From assembly GCA_964012875.1 (NCBI GenBank), contig CAXGUU010000155.1, forward strand, positions 1-7,725: DNA of 7,725 nucleotides. Reading direction: 5' to 3'. Source of the stretch: CAXGUU01 sp964012875 (lineage in GTDB: Bacteria > Pseudomonadota > Gammaproteobacteria > Ga0077536). Position numbers and translations under genes: made by a program. The notes beneath the pieces are model-generated. The model made no database searches. It had not been told where the DNA came from and was given only the letters and a program-made list of their open reading frames with translations. Shown here in pieces: positions 1 through 5,005 of the stretch; position 1 is the stretch's first letter; each line of letters begins with the position of its first letter.

Positions 1-286
1 CCTTGAGACAAATCAGCACCCCGAGATAGACCCCCATCGGGTAGAGGAAGACGGCCCAGATGCCACTGAAGCCGGCGCGATAGGTTAGCCCGGGAAAGCC
101 GACGAAGGTTGCGCCACTCACTGTCGTCGCGGCAAAGGCGAACGCGAGGAAAACCGGACCGTAAGCATTGCGTGCCGTGGCAAAGTCGTCGGCGCTCTGC
201 ACGCGCATGCGCCCCCAGAGGCCAAAGCCCAGCATGAGGCCGATATACATGACCAGGAATGTCCACGACCACGCGACCAGATCCAT
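1..286 (-). CDS. Sodium:solute symporter (SSS family), N-terminal part, truncated by window edge
   Basis: Only the first 95 codons are in the window; the reading frame is open to the left edge and the rest of the gene (SSS proteins usually have about 450-550 residues) lies outside. The ATG at 286-284 is preceded by an in-frame TAA at 292-290 and by GCGGAG six bases upstream, so the start is well fixed. The protein begins with a hydrophobic helix (about residues 4-25). A polar loop containing SADDFATARNAYGP follows, which is typical of the first cytoplasmic loop of this family. A second helix (about 44-66) carries TTVSGATFVGFPG, the unwound first core helix near the Na+ site in SSS transporters, and a third helix starts near residue 72. 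SSS proteins couple Na+ entry to uptake of solutes such as monocarboxylates, amino acids or sugars. The substrate cannot be read from this fragment; a short or branched carboxylate would suit the neighbouring acyl-CoA enzymes, but that is inference. It follows the lyase gene by 81 bases on the same strand. Confidence 0.85.
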   Translation of the reverse strand, partial: MDLVAWSWTFLVMYIGLMLGFGLWGRMRVQSADDFATARNAYGPVFLAFAFAATTVSGATFVGFPGLTYRAGFSGIWAVFLYPMGVYLGVLICLK

Positions 287-292
287 TAATTA

Positions 293-298
293 CTCCGC
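293..298 (-). promoter_or_regulatory. Ribosome binding site of the SSS symporter
   Basis: GCGGAG reads on the minus strand six bases before the ATG at 286-284. It supports that start, together with the in-frame stop just upstream. The rest of the 81-base gap (287-367) shows no convincing -35/-10 pair and no hairpin with a T-run, so the symporter is probably transcribed with the upstream genes. Confidence 0.6.
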
Positions 299-367
299 AG
301 CGGTATAACCCTGCGAGCGTAACAGAAGTGGGCTGGTGCCGTCAGACAGCAACCCCGCGCAACTGGT

Positions 368-1309
368 TCAGGCAGCAGCGCTCGCAGGTTTGAATCCCTT
401 CGGCACACCGGCAGTCGCAAATGCACCGTGCGTGGGCTCACCTTCAAGGTGCTGTTCCATGTAGCGTCGCGTTTCGACCAGTTGATCGAGATCGATGCCG
501 GTTCTTAAACCCATGGCTTCGAGCATGAAAACCAGATCGTCGGTGACGATGTTACCGCTCGCCCCCGGCGCGTAAGGACAGCCACCGAGGCCACCGAGGG
601 ACGCGTCGAAATGACGCACACCAACTTCGAGCGCGGCATCGACATTGGCAAGGCCAAGGCCGCGGGTGTCGTGAAAATGTGCGGCGACCGGAATATCACC
701 GGCGACGGCGATGACCTCGGTGAAGATTTCGCGGCATTGTCGTGGATTACCGTAACCCACTGTGTCTGCGACGCCGATTTCATCTACGCCTAGCGCAGCG
801 ATGCGTTCGGCGGCCTTAATGACGTCGTTGATGTCGACGGTGCCTGCGATGGTGCAGCCGAACGCGGTCGCCAACCCTGCACCGACGCGGATCCCATGGT
901 ATTCGGGATGCTCACTGCGGTAATTCATGATTGCTTCGAAATCATTCAGGGCCTCGTCTACCGATTTACGCAGGTTGGCCTGGCTGTGCGCTTCGGAAAC
1001 AGAGAGCGGAAAGGAAATCTGATGGGCGCCGCTGGCGAATCCATTCTGCGCGCCTCGCAGATTCGGCACCAGCACGGTGACACGCAGGCCATCGACGTTT
1101 ACTGCGCCGGTAACCACGTCGGCGGTGTCGGCCATCTGCGGCAATAATTTCGGCGGCACGAACGATCCCACTTCTATTTCAGGCACACCGGCGGCTGACT
1201 CAAGGCGAATCCATTCAAGTTTCGCCTCGGTGCTGAACTGGGTGGCGATACTCTGCAGCCCATCCCGGGTCCCGACTTCGCGGACCCAAACGTCTCTTTC
1301 AACGGTCAT
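368..1309 (-). CDS. Hydroxymethylglutaryl-CoA lyase family protein
   Basis: This 313-residue protein has the usual length of bacterial HMG-CoA lyases (about 300). The family cleaves 3-hydroxy-3-methylglutaryl-CoA to acetyl-CoA and acetoacetate in a TIM barrel with a divalent metal, the last step of leucine breakdown. The landmarks appear in order: EVGTRDGLQ (11-19), with the catalytic Arg15 and metal-ligand Asp16; EVGSFVPPKLLPQM (46-59); HFHDTRG (211-217), with metal ligands His211 and His213; and the glycine-rich loop LGGLGGCPYAPGASGN (238-253), with the conserved Cys244 and Asn253. The HFHDTRG form, instead of the HCHDTYGQ of animal enzymes, marks the bacterial YngG-like branch. GAGG lies about ten bases before the ATG. 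The gene follows a crotonase gene by 32 bases. A related acyl-CoA lyase activity (another 3-hydroxyacyl-CoA) cannot be excluded, so no gene symbol is given; mvaB or liuE would be the usual names if it is the leucine-pathway enzyme. Confidence 0.9.
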   Translation of the reverse strand: MTVERDVWVREVGTRDGLQSIATQFSTEAKLEWIRLESAAGVPEIEVGSFVPPKLLPQMADTADVVTGAVNVDGLRVTVLVPNLRGAQNGFASGAHQISFPLSVSEAHSQANLRKSVDEALNDFEAIMNYRSEHPEYHGIRVGAGLATAFGCTIAGTVDINDVIKAAERIAALGVDEIGVADTVGYGNPRQCREIFTEVIAVAGDIPVAAHFHDTRGLGLANVDAALEVGVRHFDASLGGLGGCPYAPGASGNIVTDDLVFMLEAMGLRTGIDLDQLVETRRYMEQHLEGEPTHGAFATAGVPKGFKPASAAA

Positions 1310-1341
1310 TGCTGACTTTCCTCGCTGTTTGCCTTTACTCG

Positions 1342-2136
1342 TTATTTTCCTTTAAAGGCAGGTTGTCGCTTCTCATTGAAGGCTTTCACCCCTTCGAGCC
1401 GATCTTCAGTCGGCACCATGCGGTTGTAGGCTTCAAGTTCAAACATGTAGCCAATATGGCGGTCGACCTGGGTCGATACGGCCATTGATTTCTTAGCCTG
1501 GCGCACGGAAATCGGTGCGTTGGTGGCAATGCGCTCAGCCGTTGTCAGCGCGTCTTCGACGAGATCTTCGGCTTTGCAGATTTTATTGACCAGCCCCCAC
1601 TCGAACGCCTCCTGGGCGGAAAATGGTTGTCCGGTATAGATGATTTCCCGCGCCCGACGTTCACCCACGGCATGGGGCATATTCATCGTCCCGCCTGCCC
1701 CGGGCATGATGCCCAGGGTGATTTCGGTGAGCGCAAAGCGCGCATGTTCGGCCGCATAGAGAAAATCGCAGCCGAGCGCGAATTCACAGCCGCCACCATA
1801 AGCCGCGCCGTTGATGGCGCCAATGACGGGGATGGGGCAATCGCGTAGGTGGCGCACCATTTGTTCGTAGATCGCATGCTGATGCATCCACTGTTCGTCG
1901 GTCATGCCGTCCCGGTCTTTCAGATCGCCACCGGCACTGAAGACCTTTTCGCCGCGACCGGTCACCACCACGCAGCGTAAATCTTCAAGGTCGACGTACA
2001 GGTCCTGAAACACTTCGCGCATGTCGAGGCCCATCTGCGTATTCATCGCGTTGGCACGGTGTGGCCGATCCAGCGTCAGCAGCAGGACGTGGTCGCGCGG
2101 TCGCTCCAGCGTGATGGTTTCGTAGTCGCTCTGCAT
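1342..2136 (-). CDS. Enoyl-CoA hydratase/isomerase family protein (hydratase-type active site)
   Basis: This is a 264-residue crotonase-fold protein of normal length. The oxyanion-hole segment FSAGGDLK (66-73) and the loop NGAAYGGGCEFALGCD (109-124) are intact. Glu118 in GGGCE and Glu138 in TEITLGIMPGAGGT are 20 residues apart, exactly like Glu144 and Glu164 of rat mitochondrial crotonase. Both acid/base residues for adding water across a 2-enoyl-CoA double bond are therefore present. The C-terminus ends in FNEKRQPAFKGK, the common crotonase tail. Likely substrates are short or branched enoyl-CoAs such as crotonyl-, methacrylyl- or methylglutaconyl-CoA. The last fits an adjacent HMG-CoA lyase (LiuC-like role), but substrate choice is inference. 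The ATG lies three bases after the stop of the reductase gene, and its ribosome site (GGAG) is inside the last codons of that gene, so the two are probably translationally coupled. Confidence 0.9.
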   Translation of the reverse strand: MQSDYETITLERPRDHVLLLTLDRPHRANAMNTQMGLDMREVFQDLYVDLEDLRCVVVTGRGEKVFSAGGDLKDRDGMTDEQWMHQHAIYEQMVRHLRDCPIPVIGAINGAAYGGGCEFALGCDFLYAAEHARFALTEITLGIMPGAGGTMNMPHAVGERRAREIIYTGQPFSAQEAFEWGLVNKICKAEDLVEDALTTAERIATNAPISVRQAKKSMAVSTQVDRHIGYMFELEAYNRMVPTEDRLEGVKAFNEKRQPAFKGK

Positions 2137-2139
2137 CGC

Positions 2140-3147
2140 TTACTCCATCTCAAGCACGAGTTTACCCATCTGCTCGGAAGCCTCCATGCGTTTGTGCGCA
2201 GTCACGGCTTCGGCAAACGGATAGATGTGATCGATGACCGGGCGCAGTTTTTTCTCATTAATGAAATCGATCATGTCACGGAATTCCTGCGGCCGGCCCA
2301 TGGTCGTGCCCTGGATACGCACCTGTTTAAAAAAAAGTTTGGCCATATTGAGCCCTTGCTCCGCATTGCCGAGCGTCGCGCCGAAGAACACGTATCGTCC
2401 GCCGCGTCCCAGGGTATCCAGCACCTGGTGCAGGCCATCACCACCACCGCTGTCGACCACGATGTCGATGCCGCCCGATGCTTTTAACAGCGCCTTGTGC
2501 CAGCCTTCTTCACGATAGTTGAAGCCGTCCACGGCACCGAGCGAGCCGGCCTTGTCGAGTTTCTCCTGTGAACCCGAGGTGACATAGACGTTGGCGCCAT
2601 GCTCCCGCGCCCAGGTCAGGGCAAACGTCGCACAGCCGCCGCCGATGCCGGTCACCAGCACATTCTGGCCTGCCGCGACTTCACCATGCGTCACCATCGC
2701 CCGCCACGCCGTCATGCCCGCGAGCGGAAAAGCCGCGGCCTCGGCAAAACTTAAATGTTCAGGTTTGGCGTAGACTGAATCTGCCGGAACGCAAATGTAT
2801 TCGGCAAACGTACCCTGGTCGGGCATGCCGAGCACGCGAAAATTGTCGCCGCCGCAACGCGGATCGTCGCCCCAATCGATCGCGGGATAAATGACGACCT
2901 CGTTACCAATCAGGCCCTCGTCGATACCTGCACCCACCGCATCGACGATACCGGCGCCATCCGATCCTGCCGTGGCCGGAAAGTTGATGCGCGGATAGGC
3001 ACCCACTGTGATCCAGTAGTCACGGCGATTGAGCGCTGCGCACTTGATTTTGACGCGGACCTCGCCGGCCGCCGGTTCGGGCGTCGGCACCTCGTTAATG
3101 GCGAGCTGATCAGGCCCACCGAGTTCCATCAACTGGAGAATTTTCAT
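2140..3147 (-). CDS. Zinc-independent MDR-superfamily NAD(P)H oxidoreductase (quinone-oxidoreductase/YogA-like)
   Basis: This 335-residue medium-chain dehydrogenase/reductase has an N-terminal GroES-like domain (about 1-125), a Rossmann domain (about 130-270), and then a return to the catalytic domain. The segment ALNRRDYW (38-45) has Asn where zinc alcohol dehydrogenases have the first zinc-ligand cysteine, and GSDGAG (61-66) lacks the GHE histidine. The structural-zinc lobe is reduced to about residues 90-110 with a single Cys98. The enzyme is therefore predicted to be zinc-free, as in quinone oxidoreductases and enoyl reductases of this superfamily. The dinucleotide motif is VTGIGGGCA (165-173). 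Members reduce quinones, enones or enoyl thioesters with NADPH. The crotonase neighbours make an enoyl-CoA or related compound a plausible substrate, but this is inference. GGAG stands eight bases before the ATG. The gene starts 15 bases after the upstream crotonase gene. An eight-T run falls inside the coding sequence (2329-2336). Confidence 0.87.
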   Translation of the reverse strand: MKILQLMELGGPDQLAINEVPTPEPAAGEVRVKIKCAALNRRDYWITVGAYPRINFPATAGSDGAGIVDAVGAGIDEGLIGNEVVIYPAIDWGDDPRCGGDNFRVLGMPDQGTFAEYICVPADSVYAKPEHLSFAEAAAFPLAGMTAWRAMVTHGEVAAGQNVLVTGIGGGCATFALTWAREHGANVYVTSGSQEKLDKAGSLGAVDGFNYREEGWHKALLKASGGIDIVVDSGGGDGLHQVLDTLGRGGRYVFFGATLGNAEQGLNMAKLFFKQVRIQGTTMGRPQEFRDMIDFINEKKLRPVIDHIYPFAEAVTAHKRMEASEQMGKLVLEME

Positions 3148-3162
3148 CGGGCACGCTCTCCG

Positions 3163-3960
3163 TTACTTGCCTTTGAACTCAGGTGTCTGCTTCTTGGTGA
3201 AGGCGTGAATCGCGTTCACGGTGTCTTCCGAGGCACGCGCAAGACCGCAAATGGCGCGGGTTTCGAGTTCCATCTGCGTTTCCATGCCATTGCCGAGTGA
3301 ATCCGCGATCAGTCGTTTTGCTTCGCCGTAGGCCAGCGTCGGGCCGGCTGCGAGCTGGTGCGCGACCTCCATCGTTCTCGGCATCAGTTGATCGTCGGCG
3401 ACCACTTCGTTCACAAGGCCCCATTCTTTGGCCTCCTCCGCGGTCAGCAAATCGTTCATGTAGATGAGCTGCATGGCCTTGGCATGGCCCACGAGTCGCG
3501 GCAAAAAGTATGTGCTCGAACCGTCCGGGGAGACGCCCGCACGGGTATAGGCCATGGTGAACTTCGCCGACTCGGCCGCGAATATCATGTCGCCCGAAAT
3601 CGCCATCGAAAACCCGGCGCCGGCAGCGATGCCGTTCACGGCAACGAGATACGGCGCATTCATTCTTGAAAAGCGTGCGATCGCGATATGCAAGCCCGCG
3701 GTGGCATAGCGCATGTATTCCGACATGCCGTCGCCCTCAGCGGCGAAGGAATGCAGATCGCCGCCGGCAGAGAACATCTTGCCCTTGCCGGTAAAAACGA
3801 CGCAGCGGATATCCGGGTTCGAGTCGCAGTGGGTTGCAACCTTGACCAAGTCTTCCGACATGCGTGCGTTCAGGCTGTTCGCCGCATCCGGGCGGTCGAG
3901 GCTGATCACACCGACATTGCCGTCGCGTTCAAAAGTCAGTGTTTCAAAATCGAGTTCCAT
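3163..3960 (-). CDS. Crotonase-fold protein, PaaG-like (probable enoyl-CoA isomerase rather than hydratase)
   Basis: This 265-residue crotonase-superfamily protein has an oxyanion-hole segment FSAGGDLHSF (63-72) and loop NGIAAGAGFSMAISGD (109-124). The two glutamates of true hydratases are missing: Ser118 replaces the first and Tyr138 the second. Instead, Asp146 in GVSPDGSSTYFLPRLVG aligns with the catalytic Asp of PaaG, the ring 1,2-epoxyphenylacetyl-CoA isomerase, whose motif is PDCGGTW. An isomerase or other enolate-type reaction is therefore more likely than hydration. The protein is usually annotated as enoyl-CoA hydratase by family. Its tail TKKQTPEFKGK resembles that of the second crotonase in this block, but the cores differ enough that they are not recent duplicates. 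GGGGAG (3966-3971) lies five bases before the ATG. It follows the DUF1289 gene by 38 bases. No phenylacetate-pathway partner is visible, so the true substrate is unknown. Confidence 0.88.
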   Translation of the reverse strand: MELDFETLTFERDGNVGVISLDRPDAANSLNARMSEDLVKVATHCDSNPDIRCVVFTGKGKMFSAGGDLHSFAAEGDGMSEYMRYATAGLHIAIARFSRMNAPYLVAVNGIAAGAGFSMAISGDMIFAAESAKFTMAYTRAGVSPDGSSTYFLPRLVGHAKAMQLIYMNDLLTAEEAKEWGLVNEVVADDQLMPRTMEVAHQLAAGPTLAYGEAKRLIADSLGNGMETQMELETRAICGLARASEDTVNAIHAFTKKQTPEFKGK

Positions 3961-3998
3961 GTGTGCTCCCCAGATGGTTTGTTCTGTACGGTAAAAGG

Positions 3999-4187
3999 TT
4001 AAAGGTCTATTTCACTAGCCTCGCGCCGGGCTTCCAGTTCGGACATAACGGCCTCGCGTTCCGCCGAGGTCATGGTTGACCAGGCGGCAATTTCATCGAG
4101 CGTTCGAAAACACCCGCAGCAACGCTCTTCCTCGGCGTTAATCATGCAAACGCCGATGCACGGTGATTCTATAGCTGCGGTGCTCAT
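3999..4187 (-). CDS. DUF1289 family cysteine-motif mini-protein
   Basis: A 62-residue protein with the DUF1289 pattern: SPCIGVC (8-14), then CCGCFRTLDEIAAW (23-36), then a charged helical tail. Cys10, Cys14, Cys23 and Cys26 match the four conserved cysteines of the family, and Cys24 is an extra one. The four-cysteine arrangement suggests a bound metal (Fe-S cluster or zinc). The family is annotated as a putative Fe-S protein, but I know of no established function. There is no signal peptide or membrane segment, so it should be cytosolic. Its ATG overlaps the TGA of the upstream receptor-like gene (ATGA, 4187-4184), and no strong Shine-Dalgarno precedes it, so translation probably depends on re-initiation. 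DUF1289 genes are widespread in proteobacteria next to unrelated genes, so position alone is weak evidence for a link to B12. Confidence 0.88.
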   Translation of the reverse strand: MSTAAIESPCIGVCMINAEEERCCGCFRTLDEIAAWSTMTSAEREAVMSELEARREASEIDL

Positions 4188-4990
4188 GCTGCCGACCGCA
4201 TCGTGTCCGCCGCGAAATCACGGAGATAAGCCAGCCCCTTGATGGCGCGGTTGCCGTACCAGGAAATCATCTCGCCATCGATAAGCGACACGCGGGCGTT
4301 CGGACATAGTCTTTCGAGTTCGGCGGCGTGTTTGGCACGGAACGGATAGGGTTCGGTGGACAGCAGGACGAGGTCGGGACGTGCCGCCACGATGTCCGGT
4401 TCGCTGATTTCGGGATAGCGCGCCGGCACACCTGTGACAACGCATTCCCACCCGACCAGCCTGAGCGTTTTAGCGATATAGGTGTCTTCCGACACCGTCA
4501 TCCAGGGCTCGCGCCAGATGAGGTACAGCACGCGCTGTCGCGCGCAGGTATCTGACGTCGCCTTAAGCGCCCGTAATGCTTCATCGAACTCGGCACATAG
4601 CCGTGTCGCCTCGGCTTCGCGAGCAAAAATACCGCCGAGCAGGCGGTAAAGTTCCAGATTGTCTTCCGGCGCATTGGGGTGGGTGACGACCACGTGCGGC
4701 ACCTTGCCCAGCAAGGTTTCGTACAAGGGTCGTTCATTTTCGTCGATGTTCACGATGACATGCGTGGGTTCGAGCGCAAACAGGGCGTCGATATCAACGT
4801 CCTTGGTACCGCCTAGTTTCGGTACTGTGCGCAGTGCTTGTTTGGGATGCACGCAAAAACCCGTGCGCCCGACCACGTTATTTTTCAGACCGAGCGCAAA
4901 AAGGAGCTCGGTGATGCTTGGCACCAGTGAAATAATACGCGCGTCAGCACCCGCCACCGGATGGCTTTTACCCACTGCATCGACGAACAC
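4184..4990 (-). CDS. BtuF-like helical-backbone metal receptor protein, apparently cytosolic; putative cobalamin-binding protein
   Basis: With the GTG start at 4990-4988 the product is 268 residues. It has the two-lobe TroA/BtuF fold: ARIISLVPSITELLFALGL (17-35), VVGRTGFCVHP (39-49), GGTKDVDIDALFALEPTHVI (60-79), a helical backbone (about 110-146), VLYLIWREPWMTVSEDTYI (154-172), EPDIVAARPDLVLLSTEPYPF (197-217) and GEMISWYGNR (239-248). This superfamily binds corrinoids, haem, siderophores or metal ions for ABC importers. Here no signal peptide or lipobox precedes the first lobe, and no permease or ATPase gene is present. The frame is open upstream to a TTG at 5032, but that start has no ribosome site and would overlap icmF by 29 bases. 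The GTG has AAAAGGG eight bases upstream, placed right at the icmF stop. The location directly behind a B12 enzyme favours a corrinoid ligand, and Cys46/His48 are candidate cobalt or metal ligands (inference). A cytosolic cofactor-handling role is possible but unproven. Confidence 0.85.
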   Translation of the reverse strand: MFVDAVGKSHPVAGADARIISLVPSITELLFALGLKNNVVGRTGFCVHPKQALRTVPKLGGTKDVDIDALFALEPTHVIVNIDENERPLYETLLGKVPHVVVTHPNAPEDNLELYRLLGGIFAREAEATRLCAEFDEALRALKATSDTCARQRVLYLIWREPWMTVSEDTYIAKTLRLVGWECVVTGVPARYPEISEPDIVAARPDLVLLSTEPYPFRAKHAAELERLCPNARVSLIDGEMISWYGNRAIKGLAYLRDFAADTMRSAA

Positions 4991-4998
4991 CGAATCAG

Positions 4999-5005
4999 CC
5001 CTTTT
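4999..5005 (-). promoter_or_regulatory. Ribosome binding site deciding the GTG start of the BtuF-like gene
   Basis: AAAAGGG reads on the minus strand, overlapping the last two bases of the icmF TAA (5006-5004). It stands eight bases before the GTG at 4990-4988. The competing upstream TTG (5032-5030) and GTG (5026-5024) have no purine-rich site before them. This placement suggests tight coupling of the two genes. Confidence 0.55.

Noticed and set aside
290..367. Open frame of 25 codons continuing in frame after the lyase TGA and ending at TAA just before the symporter ATG
   Set aside because: The lyase already has normal family length, nothing suggests readthrough or selenocysteine, and the only internal start is a TTG without a clear ribosome site. 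It is most likely chance in a short gap.
287..367. Possible promoter (TATACC near 304-309) or terminator hairpin in the longest gap
   Set aside because: No acceptable -35 hexamer stands at 16-18 bases from the TATACC, and the only inverted repeats are short and mismatched without a T-run.
1342..3960. The two crotonase genes as a recent tandem duplication around the reductase
   Set aside because: They share only the family fold and the FKGK tail. The active-site residues and most of the sequence differ, so they are distinct subfamilies.
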